Below are positions 8,905 to 18,209 of a stretch of DNA of 64,000 nucleotides, piece by piece (within the stretch, counting starts at the first letter, position 1; the number at the start of each line of letters is the position of its first letter). The DNA lies in NCBI RefSeq assembly GCF_037023745.1, contig NZ_CP146101.1:3898001-3962000 (forward strand), in the 5' to 3' direction. This DNA comes from Streptomyces sp. SCSIO 30461. GTDB taxonomy: Bacteria > Actinomycetota > Actinomycetes > Streptomycetales > Streptomycetaceae. Both the position numbers and the translations under genes were made by a program. Below the pieces are notes generated by a model. It was not told the DNA's origin. It ran no database searches and saw nothing but the letters and a program-made list of their open reading frames with translations.

Positions 8905-9927
8905 ATGACGACAGCTCAGGCCCCGGTTTCCTTCGCCCCCTTGCAAGCGGCGGTGCGCGAGGCGGGCCTGCTGCGCCCGCGCACCGGCTATTACGCCGTC
9001 AAGTTCCTCATCAACACCGCTCTCCTGGCCGCGGCCTGGGGTCTTTTCTCGTGGCTGGGCGACTCCTGGTGGCAGCTCATTGCTGCTGTGCTGCTGGCCT
9101 TCGCGTACGGCCAGACCGGCCTGCTCGGACATGATGTGGGCCATGCCCAGGTCACCCGCGACCGCCGTGCGATGGAGGTGCTCGGACTCATCCACGGCAA
9201 TCTGCTGCTGGGCTTCAGCTACGGCTGGTGGATGAGCCATCACACCCGGCACCACAACCACCCCAACCACCTGGATCACGATCCGGATATCCTGCGCCGC
9301 GTCGTGGCCTTCTCGCCTCGGCAGGCTCAGGGCGTCAACCGGCTGCGGACCTTCGTGATACGCCATCAGGCGCCGCTCTTCTTCCCGCTGCTCAACCTCG
9401 AGGCGGTCGGCCTGCGCGTAGGGTCCGTGATCGCCATCCGGCGCGGAGTGGTCCGGCGGCCGCGGACGGAATCGGTCCTGCTCGCGCTGCACGCGCTCGC
9501 CTATGCGGTGGTGGTCTTTTCCCTGCTCGGCCCCCTTCTCGCGGTCGCGTTCATCGCCGTCCATCAGGGCTTGTTCGGCGTGTACCTCGGCTGCGTCTTC
9601 GCCCCCAATCACAAGGGGATGCCGGTCCGCGACGGCGACTCCGAGCCCGACTGGCTGAGCCGGCAGGTGCTCACCTCCCGGAACATCCGCAGCTCGCGGG
9701 TCCGTGACTTCCTCTACGGCGGGCTCAACTATCAGATCGAGCACCACCTCTTCCCCGCCATGCCGCGGCCCAACCTTCGCAAGGTGCGTCCGCTGACGCG
9801 GGCGCACTGTGCCGCGCAGGACCTGCCGTACTACGAGGTCTCGGCGACCCGCTCGTACGTCGAGGTCCTGGCGCATCTGCGCCAGGTCACGGAGCAGGTT
9901 CGCCAGGAGTCTGCGCGGTCCGCGTGA
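8905..9927 (+). CDS. Membrane fatty-acid desaturase
   Basis: Di-iron desaturase of 340 residues. Three histidine boxes are visible: GHDVGH, HHTRHHNHPN and QIEHH. Hydrophobic segments flank them as in acyl-lipid and acyl-CoA desaturases. ATG 8905 has GAGAGG eight bases upstream and is preferred over an in-frame ATG at 8878 that overlaps the previous stop. It is likely to desaturate the acyl chain used by, or produced by, the neighbouring synthase cluster, although a housekeeping lipid role is possible. The 3' end overlaps the convergent tetR gene by 41 bases. Confidence 0.9.
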   Translation: MTTAQAPVSFAPLQAAVREAGLLRPRTGYYAVKFLINTALLAAAWGLFSWLGDSWWQLIAAVLLAFAYGQTGLLGHDVGHAQVTRDRRAMEVLGLIHGNLLLGFSYGWWMSHHTRHHNHPNHLDHDPDILRRVVAFSPRQAQGVNRLRTFVIRHQAPLFFPLLNLEAVGLRVGSVIAIRRGVVRRPRTESVLLALHALAYAVVVFSLLGPLLAVAFIAVHQGLFGVYLGCVFAPNHKGMPVRDGDSEPDWLSRQVLTSRNIRSSRVRDFLYGGLNYQIEHHLFPAMPRPNLRKVRPLTRAHCAAQDLPYYEVSATRSYVEVLAHLRQVTEQVRQESARSA

Positions 9928-10495
9928 CTCCCTCCATCAGCAGTCCGATGAGGTCGCGGGTGTACGTCCCGGTGACCTCGCCCCGGCGTACGAGGATGCG
10001 CAGCCACAGTGCCCCGGCCATGGCGTCTACGAGGGGCGCCGGATCGGCCTCGGGCGGCAGCTCGCCGCGCGCCACCGCGCGTTCGAAGACCGGCTGGTGC
10101 CGTCCGAGCCGATCGTCGAGGAACGAGACGACGAGCCCGCGCATCGCCTGATGGCGCACCGCGCCGACCAGGGCCGCCTCGATGACGGCCCGCCGGTGCT
10201 CGTCGTCCAGCAGAGCCAGTACCCGCTCGGCGAGCGCGTTCAGATCGCCGTGCAGGCTGCCGGTGTCGGCAAGCTCGAACTGCAGGAGATGCGAGTGCAG
10301 AAGCGCGTCGCGCAGCAGCTCGGACTTCGAGGGCCACCAGCGGTAGATGGTGGTCTTGTTCACCCCGGAGCGCTGGGCCACGCCCTCGATCGTCAGGGCG
10401 TCGTATCCCAGACCGCCCAGCAGGTCCAGCGCGGCAGTAAAGATCTCGGCCTTGCGTCGCGGTCCGCCGGCCTCCAAGTCCCGCCTGTCCTTCAC
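9887..10495 (-). CDS. TetR family transcriptional regulator
   Basis: Repressor-type protein of 202 residues. The N-terminal helix-turn-helix spans IEGVAQRSGVNKTTIYRWW at about 38-56. A TetR_C-like ligand domain with ALLDDEHRRAVIEAALVGA follows. It is divergent from the hydrolase operon, and two near-identical palindromes lie in the shared 150-bp gap, so it probably represses both itself and that operon. Its 3' end overlaps the desaturase 3' end tail to tail. Confidence 0.93.
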   Translation of the reverse strand: MKDRRDLEAGGPRRKAEIFTAALDLLGGLGYDALTIEGVAQRSGVNKTTIYRWWPSKSELLRDALLHSHLLQFELADTGSLHGDLNALAERVLALLDDEHRRAVIEAALVGAVRHQAMRGLVVSFLDDRLGRHQPVFERAVARGELPPEADPAPLVDAMAGALWLRILVRRGEVTGTYTRDLIGLLMEGVTRTAQTPGEPAP

Positions 10496-10535
10496 TGCTC
10501 ACGCCCTTCGTCTGTGCGGGCGCCGAGTCTACAAC

Positions 10536-10551
10536 AACGCAACGTGGCGTT
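10536..10551. promoter_or_regulatory. Probable TetR operator 1 (tetR-proximal)
   Basis: AACGCAACGTGGCGTT, an imperfect inverted repeat with AACGC/GCGTT half-sites, 41 bases upstream of the tetR start. It matches the second palindrome at 10582 in all but one base. Position and duplication fit autoregulation by the divergent TetR. Confidence 0.7.
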
Positions 10552-10581
10552 GCATTTAGTGGGTCCGGCCTTCTAGTATGC

Positions 10582-10597
10582 AACGCAACGTTGCGTT
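10582..10597. promoter_or_regulatory. Probable TetR operator 2 (operon-proximal)
   Basis: AACGCAACGTTGCGTT is a perfect 16-base palindrome, flanked by CTAG on each side a few bases out (10573 and 10599). It lies 46 bases from operator 1 and about 50 bases before the hydrolase ATG, well placed to block that promoter. Confidence 0.75.
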
Positions 10598-10645
10598 CTA
10601 GGTTGCCGCCCGTCCGCGGGCGCACCACGCCTGGTGGGGGAATCG

Positions 10646-11506
10646 ATGCGTGCTGACGGACTGGGAGATCCAGTTGCCGGACTGACTCCGGCCCCCGACC
10701 GGCCCGGCATCTGGACCGCTGGACCCGCCGAGGGTATTCCCCTGGTGCTGGTCCATGGCATCCGGGTCTCCGCCCGGATGTGGGACCCGCATGCCCACCG
10801 GCTGGCCCCCCGATTCCGCATCACGGCCCCCGATCTGCCGGGGCACGGGACGCAACGCGACCGTACCTTCAGCCTGGAGGAGGCGGTCGAGCGGGTCGGG
10901 CTCGCCGTGGACGAGGCAGCTCTGGCCACCGGCCGCCGCCCTCTGGTGGCCGGTGGCTCCCTCGGTGGATACGTCGCCCTCGCCTACGGCGCCGCGCACC
11001 CGGACCGGGCCGCCGCCGTCCTGGCGCAGGGCTCCACCGCCCGGCCCGACCGGATGACCGGCTTCGTCTACCGCACAATCGCCCGCGCCATCTGGGGACT
11101 CGGCCCGGCTCGCGCCGCCCGCCTCAACGACCGGGCACTCCAGCGCCGGCTGCCCCCCGACAGCTACCGGGCCGTCATGGCCGGCGGCCTCACCATGCAC
11201 GCCTTCGTCGAAGTCGTCGAGGACCTCACACGGCGTGACTTCCTCAACGTCGCGGGGCGCTGCCGGCTCCCCGTGCTCTTCGTCAACGCCCGGAGCGACC
11301 GGCTCTTCCGCGCCCAGGAGCGCGAGTTCCTCCGCGCGGTCCGCGCCACCGGCGGATACGCCAGGCTGTTCCACGTGCCGGGCGCACACGACATGTCGAT
11401 CAGCGATCCGGCCGCCTTCGCCGGGATCGTCGAACGCGGCTACGAGCTCCTGTCCGGAGCCCGGCCCGACGCCTTCATCACCGGGCCCGAGGGGACGTCC
11501 CCGTGA
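10646..11506 (+). CDS. Alpha/beta hydrolase
   Basis: Protein of 286 residues with the alpha/beta hydrolase fold: VLVHGIR oxyanion region, DLPGHG, nucleophile elbow GGSLGG, an Asp in NARSDRLF and the His in VPGAHDMS. ATG 10646 has GGGGGA five bases upstream; a GTG at 10634 is less well placed. First gene of the TetR-controlled operon; GTGA overlaps the thioesterase start. A substrate cannot be named; hydrolysis of an ester or thioester intermediate or a protective role is possible. Confidence 0.88.
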   Translation: MRADGLGDPVAGLTPAPDRPGIWTAGPAEGIPLVLVHGIRVSARMWDPHAHRLAPRFRITAPDLPGHGTQRDRTFSLEEAVERVGLAVDEAALATGRRPLVAGGSLGGYVALAYGAAHPDRAAAVLAQGSTARPDRMTGFVYRTIARAIWGLGPARAARLNDRALQRRLPPDSYRAVMAGGLTMHAFVEVVEDLTRRDFLNVAGRCRLPVLFVNARSDRLFRAQEREFLRAVRATGGYARLFHVPGAHDMSISDPAAFAGIVERGYELLSGARPDAFITGPEGTSP

Positions 11507-12279
11507 CCGCGTGGCTCCAGCAGTGGTCGCCGCCCGCACCTGACGGTACGACAAACGCCCGGATCCTGTGCATGCCCTACGCCGGAGGCGGCGCGGGCAG
11601 CTACCGGCACTGGGGCCCGGCCATGCCCGCCGGAACCGAACTCCACGCCGTGGAGTTACCGGGCCACGGTAGACGGCTGACCGAGACCCCCGCAGCCGGC
11701 GCCACCGAGATCATCGAAACCCTGGTCCCACTCGCGGCCCGCCCCGGACCGCCCCCCATCCTCTTCGGGCACAGCATGGGGGCCCTGCTCGCCTATGAGC
11801 TCTGCCGCGCCCTGACGGAGCTCGGCACTCCTCCCGCCGCACTCGTGCTCTCGGCCATGTCTCCTGCCCACCTCGTGGACCGGGCGGCCTGCCGGGCACT
11901 GACCGGCGACCCGGTCGCGCTCCTGGACCACGTACGGGAACTCGGCGTCACCCCACCAGAAGTGCTGCGTACACCCGCGATGCGTGAACTCGTCCTGCGC
12001 ACCATGCGGGCCGACCTCGGGCTCCTCGCCGCTTTCCCCGACCCGGCGGACCCGGTCCCCGCTTCCGTGGCCGTCCTCGCGCTGAGCGGACGGTCCGATG
12101 ACGTCTACCCGCCGCACGCTGTCGCCGCCTGGGAGCCGTTCGCGGAGCGCTGGCGAGGGATGCGTGTCCTGGACGGCGGCCACTTCTTCCCCTGGCGGGA
12201 CGACACCGTCCCCGACTTGATCGCCTCCCTCGCCAGGGACATCGCCTCGGCCCACGGCACCTGCAGCGCCCCACCGTGA
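11503..12279 (+). CDS. Type II thioesterase
   Basis: External editing thioesterase of 258 residues, as found with NRPS/PKS systems, where it removes stalled or misprimed acyl groups from carrier proteins. Visible marks are MPYAGGGAGSY at the N-terminus, ELPGHGRR, the nucleophile motif GHSMGA and the GGHFF histidine near the C-terminus. GTG start overlaps the preceding stop. Its presence ties the plus-strand operon functionally to the NRPS and PKS genes on the other strand. Confidence 0.93.
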   Translation: MTAWLQQWSPPAPDGTTNARILCMPYAGGGAGSYRHWGPAMPAGTELHAVELPGHGRRLTETPAAGATEIIETLVPLAARPGPPPILFGHSMGALLAYELCRALTELGTPPAALVLSAMSPAHLVDRAACRALTGDPVALLDHVRELGVTPPEVLRTPAMRELVLRTMRADLGLLAAFPDPADPVPASVAVLALSGRSDDVYPPHAVAAWEPFAERWRGMRVLDGGHFFPWRDDTVPDLIASLARDIASAHGTCSAPP

Positions 12280-12290
12280 AGGAGAACAGC

Positions 12291-13769
12291 ATGACGGACA
12301 CTCAGATTGGCGCGGCAACAGCGGAGTTCATCTCCCTCAACCCGGCGTCGGGGGAGGTGGTCGGCACGTTCCCCGCCGAGGACGAGACAGCCGTGCGGCG
12401 CAAGATCCAGCGGGCCCGCGAGGCCGCCGCCTGGTGGGACGCACTCGGCCACGACGGCCGCCGGACCCGACTGCTGACCTGGAAGCGCGTCATGACCCGC
12501 CGCCGCGCGGAGATCATCGACCTGCTGCGACGCGAGAACGGAAAGGTCCGCGCGGACGCCGTCATCGAGCTCTCCGTCACCCTCACCCACGTCGACTGGG
12601 CGGCCCGGCACGCCCGCAGGGTGCTCGGCCGTAAGCGGATGACCACCGGACCCCTGATGTTCAACCAGGCCGCATCCCTGGAGTACAAGCCCTACGGAGT
12701 CGTCGGAGTCATCGGCCCCTGGAACTACCCGGTGTTCACCCCGGTCGGTTCCCTCGCCTACGCCTTGGCGGCCGGCAACGCCGTCGTCTTCAAGCCCAGC
12801 GAATTCACCCCCGCCTGCGGGAGCTGGCTCGTCGACACCTTCGCCGAGGCCGTGCCGGAACACCCCGTCCTCCAGCTCGCCACCGGGGCGGGCCCCACCG
12901 GCGCGGCACTGTGCACATCGGGCGTGGACAAGATCGCCTTCACCGGCTCCCGCGCCACCGGCTCCCGCATCCTCGCCGCCTGTGCCCCTTCCCTCACCCC
13001 GGTCCTCCTTGAACTCGGCGGCAAGGACGCCCTCGTAGTCGCGGAGGACGGCGATGTCGATGCGGCGGTCGAAGCGGCTCTGTGGGGCGGCTGCGCCAAT
13101 GCGGGCCAGTCGTGCACGGGAATCGAGCGGGTATATGTCGCCGACGCCGTCTACGAGCGGTTCGTCGCCCGGCTGACCGGGCGGGCGCGCCAGATATGCG
13201 CACGCGAGGACTTCGGCCCGATCACCATGCCCGCACAGCTCGAGATCATCCGCCGCCACATCGACGACGCGCTCGAACGCGGCGGCCGCGCGCTCGTCGG
13301 CGGCCCCGAGTCCGTCAGCCCGCCCTATGTGCTCGGCCCCGTCGTCCTCACCGACGTCCCGGAGGACTCCGCCGCCCTGCGCGAGGAGACCTTCGGCCCC
13401 GTCCTGGTCGTCAACCGGGTCCGGGACGCCGAGGACGGCGTACGCCGAGCCAACGACTCCGCGTACGGGCTGGGGGCGTCACTCTTCGCGCGCCGCGGAA
13501 CCACCGCCCTTGCCCGCGCCTTGCACTCCGGGATGGTCAGCGTCAACGACGTCATGGCCTTTCCCGGCGTGCCGTCGTTGCCGTTCGGCGGAGTGGGCGC
13601 CTCGGGCTTCGGCCGCATCCATGGAACCGACGGCTTGCGGGAGTTCACGGTCCCGCACGCCGTGACCCGCCGCCGCTTCCAGGCGCCGCTGGCCATCTCG
13701 ACGTACGCCCGCGGTGCCAAGGACATCGCGCGGCTGGAGTGCATCGTCCGGCTCTTCGGATCCCGCTGA
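12291..13769 (+). CDS. Aldehyde dehydrogenase family protein
   Basis: NAD(P)-dependent aldehyde dehydrogenase of 492 residues. It has IGPWNYP, AFTGSRATG, the general-base Glu in LELGGKD and the catalytic Cys in NAGQSCTG. AAGGAG sits six bases before ATG 12291; an upstream in-frame GTG at 12276 overlaps the thioesterase stop and is a weaker alternative. In this operon it may oxidise an aldehyde intermediate or, less likely, detoxify one released by the monooxygenases. Confidence 0.92.
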   Translation: MTDTQIGAATAEFISLNPASGEVVGTFPAEDETAVRRKIQRAREAAAWWDALGHDGRRTRLLTWKRVMTRRRAEIIDLLRRENGKVRADAVIELSVTLTHVDWAARHARRVLGRKRMTTGPLMFNQAASLEYKPYGVVGVIGPWNYPVFTPVGSLAYALAAGNAVVFKPSEFTPACGSWLVDTFAEAVPEHPVLQLATGAGPTGAALCTSGVDKIAFTGSRATGSRILAACAPSLTPVLLELGGKDALVVAEDGDVDAAVEAALWGGCANAGQSCTGIERVYVADAVYERFVARLTGRARQICAREDFGPITMPAQLEIIRRHIDDALERGGRALVGGPESVSPPYVLGPVVLTDVPEDSAALREETFGPVLVVNRVRDAEDGVRRANDSAYGLGASLFARRGTTALARALHSGMVSVNDVMAFPGVPSLPFGGVGASGFGRIHGTDGLREFTVPHAVTRRRFQAPLAISTYARGAKDIARLECIVRLFGSR

Positions 13770-13811
13770 ACGGTCCAGCCGCACCAACCGCAGATCCCAG
13801 GGGGAGAACAC

Positions 13812-14825
13812 ATGCACAACGGAGCCGCCAGACGGCTTTCACTCGGAGTGCGGCTGCACGGAGGGGAAAAGAGGGACACGGGCCTGCCGGCCCCGCCTGC
13901 GCCACCCGACCCGTACGACTACCCGTTCCTCGAATTCCTGGCCCTGGAGCTGGAGCGGGGACGCCTGGACACCCTGCTCGTACCGGAAGTGCTCCGGCTT
14001 CCGGGCGACGCACAGGACAGTGCCGCAGGCCAGGAGTTCGAGGCCACCACCTTGCTCGCCGGCCTCGCCGGAGCCACCGACCGAATAGGCATCGCCGCCG
14101 CGACCACCGCGACCCCCGGGCGGGCCGAGGCCATCGCCCGCAGGTTCGCCTCGATGGACGTACTGTCGGCGGGCAGATCCGGTTGGCAGCCCGCCCCCTC
14201 ACCAGACCCGGACTCCCCGGCAGAGGAGACCGAGGACGGCGAACTGCGCCGCAAGATCACCGGAGAACTCCTCGACAAGGTCCACGGCCTCTGGGCCGCC
14301 GCGAAGCAGGACCGCCCCTCCAGCACGGTCCCGGTTCCGCAGGGCCGTCCGGTGCTCTTCCAGACGGCCGACACCGCCCCCGAACGCGCCCTGGCCATCC
14401 GTCACGCCGACGTCGTCCTCGTCGGGCGGCTGCCCCTGGAGGCGGCCCGCGCCCGCTACGCCGAGATCAAGGCCGAAGCCGCGACCCACGGCAGGCAGCC
14501 CGAGCAACTGATCGTCTGGGCAGAGCTGACGCCCCTTGTCGTGCACCACCGGGATCCGGCGCGGGGGAAACCGGACGGCGAGGTACTCGCGGGCACGCAC
14601 GCGCGGATCGCCGACCAGATCGAGCAGTGGTTCGAGCTGCGGGCCTGTGACGGCTTCGCCCTGTCCTTCCCCTCCCTGCCCGGACCGCTCGTCGACTTCG
14701 TGGACCACGTGATCCCCGAACTGTGGCGGCGCGGCCTGTTCCCCAACGACTACGAGAGCCGCACGCTGCGGCAGAACCTCGGCCTGCGGTCGTACGCCCC
14801 GGCCACGGAAGGCATCCATGCCTGA
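13812..14825 (+). CDS. Luciferase-like FMN-dependent monooxygenase 1
   Basis: LLM-type protein of 337 residues with the family's opening pattern (VPEVLRLPGDAQD…EATTLLAGLAGATDRIGIAAA), SAGRSGW and an ADVVLVGR segment. Members use reduced flavin to oxidise small substrates and often act on carrier-bound intermediates in NRPS clusters. AGGGGGAGAA precedes the ATG. It overlaps the next gene by 8 bases, and both are of the same family, so a heterodimer like LuxA/LuxB is conceivable. Confidence 0.82.
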   Translation: MHNGAARRLSLGVRLHGGEKRDTGLPAPPAPPDPYDYPFLEFLALELERGRLDTLLVPEVLRLPGDAQDSAAGQEFEATTLLAGLAGATDRIGIAAATTATPGRAEAIARRFASMDVLSAGRSGWQPAPSPDPDSPAEETEDGELRRKITGELLDKVHGLWAAAKQDRPSSTVPVPQGRPVLFQTADTAPERALAIRHADVVLVGRLPLEAARARYAEIKAEAATHGRQPEQLIVWAELTPLVVHHRDPARGKPDGEVLAGTHARIADQIEQWFELRACDGFALSFPSLPGPLVDFVDHVIPELWRRGLFPNDYESRTLRQNLGLRSYAPATEGIHA

Positions 14826-15657
14826 ACTGCTGACGCCCATGCCCGAACTGAAGACGCCCCACGTCCCGCTGCTCTTCGCCGCGCTGCCAGCCGTACACCC
14901 CGCCAGGGACAACGTGCCGTGGCAGCGGCCGCTGACCGAGGCTGCCGTCGCCGCCGAGCACGCCGGAATCGACGCCCTCGTAGTCGAGCGCGGTGCCGGT
15001 CTCCAAGAACCCGTCCTGGACCCCGTCGTCGTACTCGCGGGCCTCGCACCCCGCACCTACCGCCTCGGCCTCGTCGCCGAGGTGCCCAGCTCCTCCGGTG
15101 AACCCGAGCGGTTGGCAGGGGAGCTCGCCTCACTCGACACCATCAGCGGCGGCCGCGCGGGCTGGCTCGTCCCGGAACCCGAGGGGCAGTTCGTACCTGC
15201 ATCCGACGGGCAGCTCGGAGCTGAATCCGACGGGCAGTTCGGACCGAAGCACGGGCCCGCCGAAGCATTCATTGACGAAGTCGGCGAGCACTGGAAAGGG
15301 CGACGCCCGCTCGTCCTCACCTCTTGGCCCCCCAGCCCCTCGGCGACCCGCCAGGCCGACGGCACCGTGGGCCCGCCGGCCCCATCCGGTCTCGCCCTCA
15401 AGACATTCACCGTGGCCCTCGAACCGGGCGAGGCGGTGGCCCAGAGGCTCGAGGCCGCGCTCGCCGACGGCCGCACCGACGGCCTCCTGCTCCGCTTCCC
15501 CGGCGGCAGCGCGGGATTGCTCCGCTTCGCACACGAGACCGTGCCGATGCTGCGGGACCGCGCCCTGCTGCCCGAGCGGACGGCGAGCCCCCGGCAGCTT
15601 TGGGCCCGGCTCGGACTGGAACGCCCGATCGCAGCGCCTCATGGACCCGCCGCCTGA
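14818..15657 (+). CDS. Luciferase-like monooxygenase 2 (short, repeat-containing paralogue)
   Basis: Protein of 279 residues sharing the layout of its upstream neighbour (HAGIDALVVERG, ILAGLAP-type strand, SGGRAGW) but shorter by about 60 residues. After the SGGRAGW motif, the central part is replaced by a low-complexity stretch with three similar 8-10 residue repeats ending in GQF, GQL and GQF. That region normally helps form the flavin pocket, so this partner may be non-catalytic, as LuxB is. The family call rests on similarity to the adjacent gene. Confidence 0.65.
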   Translation: MPELLTPMPELKTPHVPLLFAALPAVHPARDNVPWQRPLTEAAVAAEHAGIDALVVERGAGLQEPVLDPVVVLAGLAPRTYRLGLVAEVPSSSGEPERLAGELASLDTISGGRAGWLVPEPEGQFVPASDGQLGAESDGQFGPKHGPAEAFIDEVGEHWKGRRPLVLTSWPPSPSATRQADGTVGPPAPSGLALKTFTVALEPGEAVAQRLEAALADGRTDGLLLRFPGGSAGLLRFAHETVPMLRDRALLPERTASPRQLWARLGLERPIAAPHGPAA

Positions 15658-15705
15658 ACAGGTTCCTTCCCACTTACGAATACGAAGTACTGAAAGGCGG
15701 CCCTC

Positions 15706-17007
15706 GTGCGAGCAACGCCCCTGTGGAAGCAACCTCGCGGCTGGCTGGCAGTGATCGTCGGCAGCCTGCTCGCGGCAGTGATCACCATGGCCTACATCGG
15801 ACCGGCATCCGATCCGCAGGCGAACGTCCGGGACCTCCCCCTGGTCCTTGTCAACGCCGACGAGGGAGTGCGCGCGGGAGACTCCGGCGTGCGGCTGGGC
15901 AGCGACATCAGCACCCAGATCGAACGGACCGCGCATCGCGACGGCCGGGTCGCCTGGCGGACCGTCGGCTCCCTGCAAGCAGCCGAGCAACTGCTCGCGC
16001 GGGACGAGGCCTATGCCGGACTCGTCCTTCCGCGCGACTTCAGCCGAAAGGCGATGTCCCTCGTCGCGCCGGACGGACGGCCGGAACGTCCCACGATGAC
16101 GGTTCTCACCAACGAGGGCGCCGGAGGAGTGGCCTCCTCGATGGCCGAGAAGGCCGCCCGGCAGACCGCCGCGGAGACCTCCGCCAGCCTCGGCACACAA
16201 CTCACGGAGCGCATGCAGGCCGCCAAGGCCACCGCCAGGCCCGACGCCGCCCGGCTCCTGCTGCTCCAGGACCCGGTCCGCACGCTCACCGAGCCCGGTC
16301 AGACGACCTCCGGTGCCGCGGCGGGAGGGTCCATGACCCTCTATCTGACGATCGCCGTGCTGCTGGCCGGACTGCTGCCCGCGATGCTGCTCACGATGGT
16401 GGTCGACGCCGCGCTCGGCTACGGCGCATGGGAAATGGGGCCGCGCCGCACGCTGCGGCCCCTCGTTCGCATCGCCCGTACCTCGACCTTCGCGGCGAAG
16501 GCGGGAATCGGCGCGGCCACTGGATTTGCCGCGGGCAGCGCGGTAATTGCCGTCGCGGTGTGGGGACTGGACGTGGAACCGGACCAGCCGCTGCAGCTCT
16601 GGATGTTCGCTGGCATGGCGTGCGCGGCGATCACGCAGCTGACGCTGGCGCTGTTCGCGGTCTTCGGCATGGCAGGTCAGTTGCTCGCGCTACTGACGGT
16701 GACACTACTCGGCGTCCCGCTGTCCGGCGCAACGATTCCCGTGGAGGCCCAGCCGGGGTTCGCCGCGTCGATGGGTGAGCTACTCCCGGCTCGGCACGTC
16801 ACGGAGGGGATCCGCTCGCTGCTCTTCTTCGACGGGCTGGGGTCCGGCCTGGGCCGGGCTTGGGCGGTGCTCGTCATTTACGCGGTCGGGGCGTTCCTGG
16901 TCGGGCTGGTGGTGTCGCGTCTGTACGACCGGTGCGGCTTCGACCGGGCGACGCAGCTGGAACTCGCCCAGCAGCAGCCGCAGCTACCCGCGGTGGCCGC
17001 CGTTTGA
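15706..17007 (+). CDS. YhgE/Pip-like (ABC-2-type) membrane protein, possible exporter
   Basis: Membrane protein of 433 residues. One N-terminal transmembrane helix (about 13-31) is followed by an extracytoplasmic domain containing LVNADEGV, typical of YhgE/Pip proteins. About five helices follow from residue 205, resembling an ABC-2 permease. It starts at GTG 15706 after AAAGGCGG. It is the last gene of the operon, after a 48-base gap. Export of, or self-resistance to, the cluster product is the likely role; no ATPase partner is encoded nearby, which suits the Pip/YhgE or MmpL-independent type. Confidence 0.8.
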   Translation: MRATPLWKQPRGWLAVIVGSLLAAVITMAYIGPASDPQANVRDLPLVLVNADEGVRAGDSGVRLGSDISTQIERTAHRDGRVAWRTVGSLQAAEQLLARDEAYAGLVLPRDFSRKAMSLVAPDGRPERPTMTVLTNEGAGGVASSMAEKAARQTAAETSASLGTQLTERMQAAKATARPDAARLLLLQDPVRTLTEPGQTTSGAAAGGSMTLYLTIAVLLAGLLPAMLLTMVVDAALGYGAWEMGPRRTLRPLVRIARTSTFAAKAGIGAATGFAAGSAVIAVAVWGLDVEPDQPLQLWMFAGMACAAITQLTLALFAVFGMAGQLLALLTVTLLGVPLSGATIPVEAQPGFAASMGELLPARHVTEGIRSLLFFDGLGSGLGRAWAVLVIYAVGAFLVGLVVSRLYDRCGFDRATQLELAQQQPQLPAVAAV

Positions 17008-17125
17008 CCCTGGGTATTCAGCGGAATAGGTCGATCTGACTGATTGACAGTGAAAGGTGCCGCCTGAGCTGGGACGATGTGAGTGTCGAGTTCGCAGCGT
17101 GCGAGAGATCAGGGGCACCTTTCTG

Positions 17126-18209
17126 GTGACGCAGACTACCGGGTGGGACCGGCGGCTGTCCGTGGCTGCCGACGGGAAGGGGCTGATCGGGTATGCGGGT
17201 GCGGTGCTGCTGCGCTGGCTGGCTGGCTGGCTGGCTGACCGTACGGGACTGGCGGCCGTGCTGCCAGGGGCGGGCGGCCACGGCTGGCGCGATCGAGGTG
17301 CGGTGCTGGTGCAACTCGCGGTGGCGATCGTGATGGGGGCACGGAACCTGAGCGAGGCGGAGGCCCTGCAGGCCCACCACCAGGGCCTGTTCGGGCCGGC
17401 GGTGTCGGACTCCACGACCCGCCGCGCGCTCGCCGACCTGGACGAGCAGGCGCTGGTCGCAGCCGCATGGACAAGCACCCGCCGGTGCTCACCGGCGCCT
17501 CCACCGCGAAGATCCTCATCCGGGTGGACGGCGCGGGGGCCACTCACGGCCTCCACGAACATCTGCGGGATCGGAACACCCGGCGCCGCACGGTCCGCTT
17601 CACCACCGGCTGGACCGTCACCGCCGACGACGAGAAGGCCATCGCACGCCTGCCGAAGACCGCGTGGGAGACCTCGGTCAAGCAGGACGGCAGCGTCCAG
17701 GAAGGCTACTTCGTAGCGGAGTTGACCGGACTGAACCGCCGGGACGGGTGGATCAAGGGCATGCGGCTGATCGTCCGCCGGGGCAGGCCGTCCGGCCGGC
17801 ACGTAAAGGACCTCACCGCGTTCGAGAAGCGGACGGTGTGGAAGTACTCGATCACCGCCACGAACATCTCCAAGATGCCCCGGATCCGCGGCTCCCCACC
17901 AGGATTCAGTGGCTGGATGCCCTGCACCGCCACCACGCTGTCATCGAAGACCGGGTGCGCACGAACAAGGCGATGGGCCTGCACAACCTGCCCTCGAAGT
18001 CCTGGACGGTCAACGAGGCGTGGATGCTGACCGCGAACCTCGCCGCCGACCTTCACGCCTGGCTGCGGCTGCTGACCCTGCACGACCAGGGCGAACTCGC
18101 CGACGCAGAGCCCGACACCATGCGCTTTCGCCTCTACCACCTCCCGGCCCGCCTGGCGAAACACGCCCGTCGCCGATGGCCGCGGATCGAACACTCCTGG
18201 CCGTGGGCC
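17126..18209 (+). pseudogene. IS1380-family transposase relic, 5' part
   Basis: Begins GTG 17126 (VTQTTGWDRRLSVAADGKGL) and follows the IS1380 transposase pattern to about 17465. An internal deletion removes the region with the first catalytic Asp; sequence resumes at KILIRVDGAGATH and continues to EDRVRTNKAMGLHNLPS with a frameshift near 17890. It is then cut at 18209 by an IS4-type element. The missing last codons are found 5.9 kb away at 24166. Clearly inactive. Confidence 0.85.
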
